From: Streptomyces atroolivaceus
GTDB lineage: Bacteria; Actinomycetota; Actinomycetes; Streptomycetales; Streptomycetaceae
Direction of reading: 5' to 3'
Assembly: GCF_000717025.1 (NCBI RefSeq)
Contig: NZ_JNXG01000018.1
Coordinates: 330,487-394,486, forward strand
Length of the DNA stretch: 64,000 nucleotides
Below the pieces are notes generated by a model. That model did no database searches. It saw only the letters and a program-made list of their open reading frames with translations, and was not told the origin of the DNA. This document shows positions 1 through 9,007 of the stretch, piece after piece. The translations under genes and the position numbers were made by a program. Every line of letters starts with the position of its first letter. The stretch's first letter is position 1.

Positions 1-417
1 GCCCTGCGGCGGCACGTGGAGGCTGTCGAGGGCTGTCACGAGTGCTCCCTGTCCACGGCCAGGGTGTCGGAGGCCTTCATGCGCAAGGCGGTTCCGGCCC
101 AGTTCGAGGAGAAGGTGCGCAGGGCCTACGGCGTCTGGGAGGCCAAGTACCCCGGCCAGGGGCCGGCCGCCGCCGAGTTCGCGGCGGCGTTCCGGGCGGC
201 GCACGGCCACGGACCGTCCGTCAAGCAGCTCTGCACGGCGATGGGCTGGGGGAAGATGTCACGGGAGCTGCGGATCCACGTCATCCGCCGACTGATCACC
301 GAAGGCTGGCTGACGAATACCGATCCCGTGCCGTGGACGCTGCGCCCGGGCAAGGCTGCACAGGCCGGCTCGTCCGGCGGGACAACTCCCGCGGGCGCGG
401 GTGCACGCCCGCGCTGA
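1..417 (+). CDS. Hypothetical protein, 5' end outside the window
   Basis: The frame is open from the first base of the window, so the gene probably begins upstream. The first in-window start, a GTG at 16, has no convincing ribosome binding site. The visible product has a Cys-His-x-Cys cluster near the left edge (CHEC), a charged helical middle, and a segment around residues 65-105 (SVKQLCTAMGW, then RELRIHVIRRLITEGWL) that resembles a small helical DNA-binding fold. The tail is rich in Ala, Gly and Pro. I do not recognise the family, and a regulatory role is only a guess. It ends with TGA at 415-417 and is followed by about 220 bases without a gene. Confidence 0.5.
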   Translation, partial: ALRRHVEAVEGCHECSLSTARVSEAFMRKAVPAQFEEKVRRAYGVWEAKYPGQGPAAAEFAAAFRAAHGHGPSVKQLCTAMGWGKMSRELRIHVIRRLITEGWLTNTDPVPWTLRPGKAAQAGSSGGTTPAGAGARPR

Positions 418-634
418 GTACGTCGGGAGCGTGCGGCGTGCTTACCCCTGCACCTGACGTCACATCCGCCGGTCTCCGAGGGCGGACCCCGCCCGGCGTG
501 CGGCACTCCCGCTTCGTCGATGTCGGCATCCCGGCGCCGAACGCCGTGCGTTCGTAGGGTTCGAGGTCAATGTGATGGGCATGTCAGGCGTAGCGCGCGT
601 GCCCCCACAGCCACGCGCCGACCGGGAGGACGCA

Positions 635-1402
635 GTGACAACCAGCGCATCGATCCGCAGAGCCGGCCTCGTCGTGACCAGTGCCATCGCTCTGGTCATA
701 GCCTCGGCGAGCAGCGCGCTCGCCGCCCCGCCGACCGCGCTGCCCTCGAACGCGGACGCAATGGAGCAGGCCTTCCAGCCGGCGTACGACTACGACACGG
801 ACGGGTGTTACCCCACGCCGGCGATCGGCTCCGACGGGACCATCGCCGCCGGCCTCAAGACCACCGGCGCGGTCAACGGCAGTTGCCGTGACGCCGTGGA
901 TCTGGACAACACCAACGGATACGCCCGCTCCAAGTGCAACAACGGGTGGTGCGCGGTCATGTACGGGCTCTATTTCGAGAAGGACCAGGCCGTTGCCGGC
1001 AGCGGTCTGGGTGGCCACCGGCACGACTGGGAGCACGTCGTGGTGTGGGTCCAGAACAACGAAGCCCGCTACGTATCCACCTCTGCCCACGGTGACTTCG
1101 ACATCTTCGCCAGTGACCGGATCCGGTGGGACGGCACCCACCCCAAGATCGTCTATCACAAGGACGGAGTCAGCACCCACTGTTTCCGCCCCGCGAATGC
1201 GAACGACGAGCCGCCGGAGAACCACTATCACCAGTGGAGGTTCCCCGGTCTCGTCGGCTGGAACGGCTACCCGGCCGGCCTGCGGGACAAGCTGGTCCAG
1301 GCCGACTTCGGGAGCGCGGTGTTCGGCCTCAAGGACGGCAACTTCGCCGGTCACCTGGAGAAGGCCCGCCCGGCAGGAATCCCCTTCGACCCCTACGCCT
1401 GA
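635..1402 (+). CDS. Secreted NLP/NPP1 family (necrosis-inducing-like) protein
   Basis: I place the start at GTG 635, behind GGGAGGA at 624-630; an upstream in-frame ATG at 572 has no comparable site. This gives 255 residues. Residues 1-31 form a signal peptide (two Arg, a long hydrophobic core, ALA-A cleavage), so the protein is exported. The family hallmark GHRHDWE lies at residues 127-133 and is followed by a hydrophobic strand (HVVVW). In NLPs of plant pathogens this motif binds a divalent cation and is needed for cytolysis of eudicot membranes. Cysteines at about 58, 84, 101 and 106 could form disulfides. The length fits the family. It is monocistronic. The family call is firm; whether this copy is toxic is unknown. 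Confidence 0.9.
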   Translation: MTTSASIRRAGLVVTSAIALVIASASSALAAPPTALPSNADAMEQAFQPAYDYDTDGCYPTPAIGSDGTIAAGLKTTGAVNGSCRDAVDLDNTNGYARSKCNNGWCAVMYGLYFEKDQAVAGSGLGGHRHDWEHVVVWVQNNEARYVSTSAHGDFDIFASDRIRWDGTHPKIVYHKDGVSTHCFRPANANDEPPENHYHQWRFPGLVGWNGYPAGLRDKLVQADFGSAVFGLKDGNFAGHLEKARPAGIPFDPYA

Positions 1403-1455
1403 TGGTGCCGGCGGGACGGGTGGCACCGGCCCGCCGCCATCCCCGACCCCCGGTG

Positions 1456-1887
1456 TCAGCGCTCCGACAGCTCCGAAGGTGCCTCCTGGATCACCCATCC
1501 GTTGCCGTCCGGATCAGCGAAGGACATGAACGAGTTCCAGGTGTCGCCCTTGCCCTCCTCCCAGCCCGTCGCGCCCACATGCCGGATCGGGGAAACTGCC
1601 ACACCCCGGCCCGCCAGCTCCTCACGCGCGGCCTCGATGTCCGTCACGCAGACCTGGAGGCCCTGCAGCGTCCCGGGAGCCATCGTCTTCTCCCCGGGGA
1701 ACGCGGGCATCCCCTGAAGCATGGCGATCGAACAACGCGAGCCCGGTGGCGTCAACTGGATGATGCGCATACCGGGCGCTACCTCGTCGTCCAGATCGAG
1801 CCTGAATCCCGCCTTCTCCGTGTAGAAGGCCTTCGCCAGGTCCATGTCGGTGACGGGGACCGGGATGACTTCGAGTGTCCAGTTCAT
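1456..1887 (-). CDS. VOC (glyoxalase/bleomycin-resistance fold) protein
   Basis: The product is 143 residues, starting at ATG 1887 behind GAGGAGACTGC. It has the paired beta-alpha-beta-beta-beta modules of the vicinal oxygen chelate superfamily: an N-terminal strand with DMDLAKAFYTEKAGFRL and a C-terminal FADPDGNGWVIQEA. The last Glu is where VOC proteins usually carry a metal ligand. The length is typical of single-chain members that dimerise. The substrate cannot be read from the sequence; relatives include glyoxalases, antibiotic-binding proteins and dioxygenase-like enzymes. It lies tail-to-tail with the NLP gene and shares no operon with the PNPOx-like gene to its right. Confidence 0.88.
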   Translation of the reverse strand: MNWTLEVIPVPVTDMDLAKAFYTEKAGFRLDLDDEVAPGMRIIQLTPPGSRCSIAMLQGMPAFPGEKTMAPGTLQGLQVCVTDIEAAREELAGRGVAVSPIRHVGATGWEEGKGDTWNSFMSFADPDGNGWVIQEAPSELSER

Positions 1888-2262
1888 GCAGTCTCCTCAG
1901 TAGAGCCAGTGCGCCTGACGGCCGATTCCTCCCCGGCGAAGCCGGAGCGGCACGAGCGTCACGGCGAACTCCGAGGAGGTCCACCGTCACCCGGGGAGCA
2001 GCCGACGCGTACGCCGAAACGCGAACAAAAGCCGCAGTTTGACCATTTGCCCTGCTTGTGGAACGCGCCACGCCGGAGAGCGGTGCCGGGCCGCGGCCCA
2101 GTACCGGCTGTCGGCCGGCGCAGTCTCAGCGGTGTGGGTGTCGACAGCGGTGGCCGTCGGGTCGAGGCCGACGAAGAGCAGGCCGGCCCGAAGCCCCGCC
2201 GTTCACGCGTCTGCGGACGGCAACTGCGGGAGAGGCCTGCCCCAGGACCGGAGGGAAAGACC

Positions 2263-2685
2263 CTAGGTCGCCGCCTGGGAGCTGTCCCGGAAGCCGCCCC
2301 ACCCGTGCCAGCGGTCGATCTCGATCCAGGCGTTGACACGCCCGCGCTCACGGTCCGCGTACGGCTGGCCGAGGTACTGCCGGGACAGCCGGTCGATGCC
2401 CGCAAGTCCTTCGTCGTCGCTCACTTCGACGACCCGCCCGATAAGGGTCACATGCGTGTACCAGTCGGCGTCGTCGAGCACCGTCAGAGTGACCCGGGGG
2501 TCCCGACGCACATGGTCGAGGCGCTTGCGGCCCTCGTCCATGTTGACGAGGACCCTGCCGTCGTCCCAGAGGTACCAGGTGGCGGCAGACACCGGCTGTC
2601 CGTCCGAGCGAAGGGTGGCGATCACAGCCGGGTTGGGCTTGCGCAGCATGGCGATCGCGGCGTCAGGAAGGGGCGGCTTCGACAT
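2263..2685 (-). CDS. Pyridoxamine-phosphate-oxidase-fold (PNPOx-like) F420/FMN protein
   Basis: The start is ATG 2685 behind GAGGAGAAC, giving 140 residues; longer in-frame extensions upstream look non-coding. The N-terminal part (KPNPAVIATLRSDGQPVSAATWYLWDDG) and the following VNMDEGRKRLDHVRRDPRVTLTVLD match the split-barrel flavin-binding fold of actinobacterial F420-dependent or FMN proteins of the PPOX class. These are cytosolic dimers that reduce or bind small molecules, and the substrate here is unknown. The central Arg/Lys-rich helix (EGRKRLDHVRRDP) is the usual cofactor-phosphate site. The gene is transcribed alone. Confidence 0.88.
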   Translation of the reverse strand: MSKPPLPDAAIAMLRKPNPAVIATLRSDGQPVSAATWYLWDDGRVLVNMDEGRKRLDHVRRDPRVTLTVLDDADWYTHVTLIGRVVEVSDDEGLAGIDRLSRQYLGQPYADRERGRVNAWIEIDRWHGWGGFRDSSQAAT

Positions 2686-2894
2686 GTTCTCTCCTCTGTC
2701 TCGTGCTGCGCCCTCGGGTGACGGTGAACCAGCGGACGGTCCGGAGGGCGTGTCTCCACGCTGCCACACAACGTCTGCGTCGTCCGGTACCGCCCCCACG
2801 CTGCGCGTCCGCGGCGTCCGCCCACGCGCAGGTGAGAGGAGCGCGGCGCCGGCACGCGACGGGGGTTGTCAGTGGTGGCTGTGATGCTGGGGGC

Positions 2895-3161
2895 ATGGAC
2901 GAACTGATGAGGCGCCGTGTGTACGGTGCCGACCACGACGACCCCGACCCGGGCCCCAGGCCAGGGCACGTCTACGTGGAGTTGGTGGGCGGCCCGCTCG
3001 ACGGTTTGCTCCTGGATGTGACCGGCTGGTCCGCGGAGCGCCTTGCCGCAGGTGCCGCGCTCGGCACGGAGCTCGGGAGATTCGGTGCGGGTGGACGCGC
3101 CGTGTACGGGCCCGTGACAGCCGACCCCGAGCGCTGGGCCTGGGAGGCGGACAGCCCCTGA
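2895..3161 (+). CDS. Small conserved hypothetical protein
   Basis: I chose ATG 2895, which gives 88 residues, because the upstream part of the open frame has non-coding composition. The start is closely preceded by a GGGGG run that may serve as a ribosome binding site. The protein has an acidic, proline-rich beginning (DHDDPDPGPRPGH), then a predicted beta-rich core (VYVELVGGPLDGLLLDVTGW), a pattern common in small actinobacterial hypotheticals of unknown role. It has no signal peptide or membrane segment. It ends 307 bases before the secreted hydrolase and is probably not co-transcribed with it. Confidence 0.6.
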   Translation: MDELMRRRVYGADHDDPDPGPRPGHVYVELVGGPLDGLLLDVTGWSAERLAAGAALGTELGRFGAGGRAVYGPVTADPERWAWEADSP

Positions 3162-3468
3162 GCAGTTGCGCTGTCGCGCCGACCCGTGGGGAGCCCGTCA
3201 TCCATGGAGCGGATCGCCATCAATGTCCCCACATGGCGGTGGCCCTGCCGGAGACTCGAGCGGGCCGCGTGGCGCGGTGACTGCGTCGCCCTTCCAGGTA
3301 CCTGTGTGGAGGAGACCATCCGGCCCGAGGAGGGCGCGGCAGTCTGTTCTCCCTGCATGCGCGGCGATCGGTACTTTCGCCAGTGTTCCGGCCTGCCTGG
3401 TGACGTCCTGACAGTCCCGTCCCTAGCGTGCTCGACCGACACCATTCCGGATCCAGGAGGTGCACACG

Positions 3469-4320
3469 ATGAAACACTCCATGCGCCGTGCGTTCGGCGC
3501 GGCAGCGGGCCTGCTCACGATCGCCTTACTCGTTCCGACCTCGGCGGCGGGAGCACATACGGAGGTCGAGGCGGGGGGTGGGACGGGGCCCCACCCCGCC
3601 GGCTACGAAACCGTCGCTGGGCTGCCCGGCCACACGGTCTACCGGCCCGACACCCTGCCCACCGACGAGAAGCTGCCCATCGTGGCCTGGGGCAACGGAG
3701 CTTGCCGTGCGGACGGCACCTGGTTCGAGAACATTCTGACCGAGTTCGCCTCGCACGGTTTCCTCGTCATAGCCAACGGCGTACCCGGTGGCTCCGGCCG
3801 GACGTCCTCGGACATGCTCATCGAAGCGGTCGACTGGGCCATCGATGAGAACAGCGACCCGGACAGCGCATTCCGGGGCAGGATCGACACATCCGAGATC
3901 GCGGTCATGGGCCAGTCGTGCGGCGGGCTGGAGACCATGGAGGTGGCCGACGACCCGCGTATCGACACGACGGTGATGTGGAACAGCGGCCTGATGAGCA
4001 GGCTCGACAAAAGGACCCAGTTGCCCCGCCTCCACGCACCGGTGGCGTACTTCATCGGCGGCCCGGGCGACATCGCCTACGAGAATGCCGCGGATGACTG
4101 GGGCCGGCTCCCCGCAGGGTTGCCGGCCTTCTCCGGCAACCTCGACGTCGGGCACTACGGCACCTACGCCGAGCCGAACGGTGGTGAGTTCGGGCGCGTC
4201 GGCGTCAACTGGCTGAAGTGGCAGCTCAAGGGCGACACCACCGCCCGGACCGAGTTCGTGGGACCGGACTGCGGGATGTGCTCCACCGACTGGGACGTCC
4301 TGCAGAAGAACCTGTCCTGA
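3469..4320 (+). CDS. Secreted alpha/beta hydrolase, TTA-containing
   Basis: ATG 3469 follows AGGAGG at 3455-3460 with good spacing; an in-frame GTG at 3460 overlaps that site and is unlikely. The 283-residue product has a signal peptide (residues 1 to about 29, with twin Arg at 6-7 and a hydrophobic core). The nucleophile elbow G-Q-S-C-G places the catalytic Ser at residue 150, followed by GGLETMEVA. The late GHYGTY segment near residue 227 probably supplies the His. The fold resembles secreted PHB-depolymerase or feruloyl-esterase-type hydrolases, but the substrate is unknown. Codon 20 (3526-3528) is TTA, the leucine codon read by the bldA tRNA in Streptomyces, so production may be tied to development. 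Confidence 0.87.
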   Translation: MKHSMRRAFGAAAGLLTIALLVPTSAAGAHTEVEAGGGTGPHPAGYETVAGLPGHTVYRPDTLPTDEKLPIVAWGNGACRADGTWFENILTEFASHGFLVIANGVPGGSGRTSSDMLIEAVDWAIDENSDPDSAFRGRIDTSEIAVMGQSCGGLETMEVADDPRIDTTVMWNSGLMSRLDKRTQLPRLHAPVAYFIGGPGDIAYENAADDWGRLPAGLPAFSGNLDVGHYGTYAEPNGGEFGRVGVNWLKWQLKGDTTARTEFVGPDCGMCSTDWDVLQKNLS

Positions 4321-4428
4321 TCCCGGACCTGATCCGGTACGAGGCCGCGCGCAAGCGCGAGTCCCGTAGCGGGGTCGGAGGGCTCGCGGTCTGCGCAGCC
4401 GTGTCCGACACAGGGGGCGTGGGCCGGA

Positions 4429-4453
4429 TGAGGGCGGTCCGCGACCGCCCTCA
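4429..4453. terminator. Bidirectional hairpin terminator
   Basis: A perfect 11-bp inverted repeat (arms 4429-4439 and 4443-4453) with a 3-nt loop lies between two convergent genes, the hydrolase ending at 4320 and the DUF4037 gene ending at 4581. There is no T-tract, which is usual for streptomycete terminators. Confidence 0.7.
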
Positions 4454-4580
4454 CAACCGTGCAACGAGGCGTCCGGGCGGAAGTGACGTGGCTACGCTGC
4501 GAGCAGCAGACCTCGTCGGTCTGCGGAGCGCGCCGAGCCCGCTCCGTCCGGAGCCGCCGCGGTGTCCGATCTCCCCGCGT

Positions 4581-5690
4581 TCATCCGAAGGCCTGGACTG
4601 CGGCCCGGACGGCACGGGGCTGGTTGAGCAGGTCGGTGCTGTCCGACCACTGGTCCACGTTGCCCACCAGCGGCAGCCCGCGAAGATCCGGGTCCGTCAC
4701 GGACCGGGCGAGCACCTGCGCGAAGCGCTCGGCACGCAGGACCAGGAAAGGGCGGGCGTGGTAGGGGCGGCGTCCGGGATCCACCGGTTGGATGAGACCG
4801 GACGCGTTCTGCAGGGAAGCCACGGCCTCGTAGGCATCACACAGGTGCGCTTCCCTGGCCGGATAGTCCGTTGCCTCCAGCGCACCACGAAGCATGGGAC
4901 CGAGCGACTCCGCGCTCGGCAGCCGACCGAACGCACTGCCGAGCCACTTGGTGTAAGGAGCGTACTGCCGCTCCAAGAGGAGGCACAGGGACATCAAGCT
5001 CCGTACCAGACGTGCGGCCACCACTGCCGAGCCGATGTCGTCACCGACTTCCGCGCAGCGCCCCACGAATGCCTCTTCCTGTGAGACGCGCTGCCACTGG
5101 CAGGCCAGCAGGTACCGCCATACCTGCTCGGGATACCAGGCCATCCTGCTACGGACTTCGGTGAGGTCACCGAGATCGTCATGGAAGACCGTCCCCGCGG
5201 TGGTCTCCGCCAGCCGTTGCTGCGGGATCGCCAACCAGTCGCGAGGGCTCAACTCCGCAGACGAAGCCCGAAAGCCAAGTTGACCGGCCGTCCAGCCGTC
5301 CACGTCGTACAGGCTCACTCGATGATTGACCGGGCCATCGGTCACCTGCATGCGCCCGACCGGATCCTGCGGATCGTCGCTCTCCCGGAAGTGGGTCGGC
5401 CACCCCCGGACCTGCTTCGGCAGCCGCTCAGCCAAGGTGCGGCTGATGTCGTCACCTCGCTCTACCCGGTCGTGGGCCGTCAGGAAGATCTCCAGCCGCG
5501 GACCCCACTCGTGGTCCGCGGACCTCGGCGAATCGAACCCCAGCACCTCGGATCCGCTTCCCACCCGAGCAGCGGCATACCGGAGACCCGGGAAGGCATC
5601 CAGGAGAATCGGCTGGACTTCCTCCTCGTACAGGATGCGGGACAGTTCAATGCCAGGCACGAACCTGGCGCCGGAGATCTTCATGAGCAC
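4581..5690 (-). CDS. DUF4037 domain protein (nucleotidyltransferase-like)
   Basis: The product is about 369 residues. The most likely start is GTG 5690, nine bases after GAGAAGG; ATG 5684 and TTG 5720 are alternatives. The N-terminal block GSGSEVLGFDSPRSADHEWG matches the signature of DUF4037 proteins, whose N-terminal part resembles a nucleotidyltransferase core (G-S followed by acidic residues that could bind metal). The remaining roughly 280 residues are helical and include the DUF4037 region (AWYPEQVWRYLLACQWQRVSQEE). It is cytosolic, with no signal or membrane segment. The biochemical activity of the family is not known to me. It is transcribed alone and convergent with the secreted hydrolase. 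Confidence 0.85.
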   Translation of the reverse strand: MLMKISGARFVPGIELSRILYEEEVQPILLDAFPGLRYAAARVGSGSEVLGFDSPRSADHEWGPRLEIFLTAHDRVERGDDISRTLAERLPKQVRGWPTHFRESDDPQDPVGRMQVTDGPVNHRVSLYDVDGWTAGQLGFRASSAELSPRDWLAIPQQRLAETTAGTVFHDDLGDLTEVRSRMAWYPEQVWRYLLACQWQRVSQEEAFVGRCAEVGDDIGSAVVAARLVRSLMSLCLLLERQYAPYTKWLGSAFGRLPSAESLGPMLRGALEATDYPAREAHLCDAYEAVASLQNASGLIQPVDPGRRPYHARPFLVLRAERFAQVLARSVTDPDLRGLPLVGNVDQWSDSTDLLNQPRAVRAAVQAFG

Positions 5691-5975
5691 ACTGTGCTGA
5701 ACCTTCTCGTGCCGTGCCAACAGTTATCGCCCCGCGTCCGGGGCGTCGGCACCTGGGACAGCTGCGGCCGTTAGGTTCCTCCTCGCCTTTCTGACCAACG
5801 CCGCCGGATGGAGCGACGAGCGACGTCTTCGCCTCGGCCAACGTCATGCTGCCGGCCTCGTCTGCTGAGAACCGGTGACCGCTGCAGACTCGTGGGGGCG
5901 GTGTGCAACGCCGGGCCGGCGCCCATCCGGGACAGGGCACACGCAGCGGCTCGGTTCGAGCACGATAATGGCGCC

Positions 5976-6482
5976 ATGCGTATCCGCCCGGTGGACATCG
6001 ACGAGCTTCCGCTACTCCAGGACATCGAGCGAGCCGCCGGGCAGTGTTTCCGGGGGGTCGGGATGGCAGAGATCGCTGAGGACGAGCCGCTCCTGGTCAG
6101 TGAACTGGCCCGCTGTCGGAGCAACGGACTGGCCTGGGTCGCCGTCGATGCGGCAGACGTTCCAGTGGCGTACCTCATCGCTGAACACGTCGACGGGAAC
6201 CTCCACGTCGAGCAGGTGTCGGTACATCCTGATCAGGCACGGCGCGCCATCGGGCGCTCGTTGCTGAACCATCTGGCGGATCACGCTGCCGCGAGTGACG
6301 TACCCGCCCTCACCCTCACCACATTCGCCGAGGTCGCATGGAACGGGCCCTACTACGCGCGCTGCGGATTCCGCACACTTGACGACAGCGGGATCGGCCC
6401 GGGTCTTCGGGAGATCCGCCGGCGGGAAACCGCTCACGGCCTGGACCGCTGGCCAAGGATCTGCATGCGTAGAGATCTGTGA
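5976..6482 (+). CDS. GNAT family N-acetyltransferase
   Basis: ATG 5976 gives 168 residues beginning MRIRPVDIDELPLLQDIE, a typical GNAT opening. The acetyl-CoA-binding motif A is VSVHPDQARRAIGRSLL at about residues 86-102. The late segment WNGPYYARCGF contains the aromatic and Gly residues usual near the GNAT C-terminus. The length is that of a single-domain enzyme. The acceptor could be a small amine, an antibiotic or a protein N-terminus; the sequence does not say which. It is likely expressed from its own promoter. Confidence 0.9.
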   Translation: MRIRPVDIDELPLLQDIERAAGQCFRGVGMAEIAEDEPLLVSELARCRSNGLAWVAVDAADVPVAYLIAEHVDGNLHVEQVSVHPDQARRAIGRSLLNHLADHAAASDVPALTLTTFAEVAWNGPYYARCGFRTLDDSGIGPGLREIRRRETAHGLDRWPRICMRRDL

Positions 6483-7129
6483 CTCGGCGCCTTCGCCGGG
6501 CGCGCCGATCCGAGAGGGCGGCGCTTGCGGCACATCTCGCATGCCTGTCCGACGGCAGTGCGCGACGCGGTCGCTGTGCAGCGAGCTGACGGTGCGTGAG
6601 GTACTTCGCACACCTCACTGCGGCGAGCCTCGATTCCGTGCGATGACTGGCAGGTGTGATCCGATGCCGGTTCGCCTTCGACAAACAGGTAGCGGTGCGG
6701 CTGGCCGAGCAGGTGGGTCAGCCCCCGGGTGAGACGCGTGAGCGCTTCCGCCGTGTCGTTCCGAGTACGACGAAGCCACCGCTCCCTGTCGTCGCCATGC
6801 TCGGAGAGACAGTCGTGCACAGTGAGGACAGCCGGCGTTCGCTGGGCATCCATCGGGACTGACCGGTCGCGACGGTCACGAAGGTCGCCGACTACTACCG
6901 GAGTCATGACCGGTCGCACGGCGAGCCTCGGAGAACGGGAAGGCGATGGCGCCGAGATCCTCCGCGCGCGCTGCGGGATGGCGTGACGTGCTCTTGCCGT
7001 GTGTCGTCAAGTCCGTGGAGTACGCAGGGGCCTCGTGTGCGCATTGCCGCGAGCTCGAGGGCCGCGGGCCCTTGCGGGCTCTCAGGCCGCCCGGCATGAT
7101 CCGGAGCATGATGACCAACCGAAAGGCCC
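6483..7129. other. 647-base stretch without a convincing gene
   Basis: Open frames on both strands here (for example 6434-6919 minus) have no recognisable domain, no ribosome binding site and the composition of antisense GC-rich DNA. Nothing further is supported. Confidence 0.5.
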
Positions 7130-7612
7130 GTGCCGCGTAGACGGCCTGGCGCGCTTCGCGCCGATACTCCGGTCCCGCCCGTCTGGGGCCCTTGGACCTG
7201 CCGAATCCCCGGGTTGTCCGAGCGCACCTGCGCCGAGATCCAGCGCGCGGAGCGTGAGCACGGCGACTCCTGGGCCGGACTGTGGGACGGCTTGTGGGAC
7301 GGGGCGGTGGAGGCCGCGCTCAGGCACTACCGGGCGTTCCTGCGACAGCCAGGCCGCTACCTGGACCTGTGCTTTCCAGCCTCTCCCCATCCGGACTCCT
7401 CGCTTGTCGACGTGGCGAACGCCCGGGCCATCCTGCAAGAGGCGTTGCGTTCGCTTCCCCAGCCGTCCCGCGCGGAACTCGGGCGGGTGGTGAGGTGTCT
7501 GGACGCAGAGCTTCGCCGCCGGACCCTCCCCGACCCGCATGCCTGCCGACGCCTGCAATGGCATGCCGAATGGTGGCACCGACGCCTCTACGACGGTGAA
7601 TTCCGGTGGTGA
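7130..7612 (+). CDS. Conserved hypothetical protein
   Basis: The 160-codon frame is assigned from GTG 7130, although the first 25 residues are low in confidence and a later start is possible. The body is helical and rich in Trp and Arg (DSWAGLWDGLWDGAVEAALR, then RYLDLCFPASPHPDSSLVDV), and the C-terminus contains WHAEWWHRRLYDGEFRW. The Trp and charged pattern looks like a real globular protein, but I cannot name the family. It has no signal peptide or membrane segment. It lies about 260 bases upstream of a two-domain GNAT gene. Confidence 0.55.
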   Translation: MPRRRPGALRADTPVPPVWGPWTCRIPGLSERTCAEIQRAEREHGDSWAGLWDGLWDGAVEAALRHYRAFLRQPGRYLDLCFPASPHPDSSLVDVANARAILQEALRSLPQPSRAELGRVVRCLDAELRRRTLPDPHACRRLQWHAEWWHRRLYDGEFRW

Positions 7613-7871
7613 GGGGCTCAGCACGTCCCCGAATTTCCTTGTTGGCTGGCCCGTGGATTGCGCCATCTCGGCTCAGAGTATGTTGCGGAGGGCTCTGGTC
7701 TGGGTATTTGCCCGCGTGTATGTGGACTTGGAGGGTGCAGCGCCATAGGTGAAGGTCGTCCCGATGCGGTGGTGACGCCCCGCCAGGTCGCGAGAACCGA
7801 GCCCGCACGCCTTCCGCTGTGGGGGTTGGGGGAGGGGACCTGTACCCGCAGGAACAGACTGGAAGAGGGAC

Positions 7872-8717
7872 ATGGCAGAGTACGAGATCACGACCGCCGG
7901 CATCCGGGACATGGCGAGGTTCCTGGAGTGGGCCGACGACGAACAGTGGAACCCGGGGAAGCTGGACCATCTCCCCTTCCACGCGGCCGACCCGCACGGA
8001 TTTCTCCTGGGGAGGCTGGACGGGGAACCCGTCACCTCCGTCTCCGCCGTACGGTACGGAGCGGACTTCGGGTTCGTCGGGTTCTACATCGCGCGGCCCC
8101 CTGTCCGCGGACAGGGATACGGGATCCGGACGTGGCAGGCGGCCATGAAACACCTGGACGGCCGGAACGTGGGCCTCGACGGCGTGATCGCACAGCAGGA
8201 CAACTACCGCAAGTCCGGGTTCCGCACCGCCTGGAACCACGTGCGGTACGCGGGAGTGCCGGGCTGGGAGAAGACTGCCGGGGACATCGCAGTGGTCGAT
8301 GCGGGATCCATTCCCTTCGGCAGTCTGGCGTCCTACGACCGCCGCTTCTTCCCCGCGCGCCGGGACGCCTTCCTCTCCTTGTGGGTGGGGGTGCCGGGCC
8401 ACACGGCCCTCGTGGCGCTGCGGGAAGGCGAGTTGAGGGGTTTCGGAGTCGCGCGTCCTGCCGAATCCGGCGCGCGCGTCGGCCCTCTCTATGCCGCTTC
8501 CGACGACATCGCTGTCGCCCTGCTGAACAGCCTGTCGGCAGCTCAGCAGGGGGCGCCGGTGGCGCTGGACGTGCCTGATGTGAACGTGGCGGCGGTCAGG
8601 CTGATGGAGCGCCTAGGACTTGAACCGACCTTTGAGTGTGCACGGATGTACACCAGGGACACACCCGACATCGACATGGCAGGCATCTTCGCTGCGACCA
8701 CCATCGAACTCGGATAG
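7872..8717 (+). CDS. Two-domain GNAT acetyltransferase (DUF1248/Acetyltransf_18 type)
   Basis: ATG 7872 follows GGAAGAGGG and gives 281 residues. The N-terminal GNAT domain (about residues 1-140) has the acetyl-CoA loop RPPVRGQGYGIRTWQ. The C-terminal half (about 150-275) contains PLYAASDDIAVALLNSL and VNVAAVRLMERLGL, as in proteins that pair an active GNAT with a second GNAT-like domain (the YitH/HolE-like class). Such proteins are cytosolic, and their acceptors are mostly unknown. A strong palindrome follows the stop codon. Confidence 0.88.
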   Translation: MAEYEITTAGIRDMARFLEWADDEQWNPGKLDHLPFHAADPHGFLLGRLDGEPVTSVSAVRYGADFGFVGFYIARPPVRGQGYGIRTWQAAMKHLDGRNVGLDGVIAQQDNYRKSGFRTAWNHVRYAGVPGWEKTAGDIAVVDAGSIPFGSLASYDRRFFPARRDAFLSLWVGVPGHTALVALREGELRGFGVARPAESGARVGPLYAASDDIAVALLNSLSAAQQGAPVALDVPDVNVAAVRLMERLGLEPTFECARMYTRDTPDIDMAGIFAATTIELG

Positions 8718-8750
8718 CACGTCGACTTCCTGCGATCGACTCCGTCCATG

Positions 8751-8784
8751 TCATGCCGGAGGCCGGTACCGGCCTCCGGCATGA
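8751..8784. terminator. 34-bp perfect palindrome, convergent terminator
   Basis: Positions 8751-8784 form a perfect 34-bp palindrome (17-bp arms, no spacer) between the convergent GNAT (stop 8717) and F420-type oxidoreductase (stop 9008) genes. As RNA it would fold into a hairpin with a small loop formed from the central GTAC. A dyad-symmetric protein-binding site is also possible. Confidence 0.72.
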
Positions 8785-9007
8785 CGGTGAGGGGGCCGCA
8801 AGGGATGACCACGCCGCCCACGACAGGCGGATCCGCTGTGGCGGCGAGGCCGAAGTCGTGGCGGCGTGTCTGACGGTGCGCTGTGCTCGTCCACGAGGTG
8901 GTCGTGGTCGCCGACCGTACCGCCACAGGTCCTGACGGCTCATGAGCTCAGGACCGGCAAGGCTCCGAGGTGGTCCTGCCGGCCCGGCCGCCTCTGGGAC
9001 TCACCCG

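Noticed and set aside
1126..2721. 531-codon plus-strand open frame
   Set aside because: It runs antisense to the VOC and PNPOx-like genes and within the NLP gene in another frame, and lacks any domain.
6434..6919. 161-codon minus-strand open frame
   Set aside because: It has no recognisable domain and no ribosome binding site, and overlaps the end of the GNAT gene; long antisense frames are expected in high-GC DNA.
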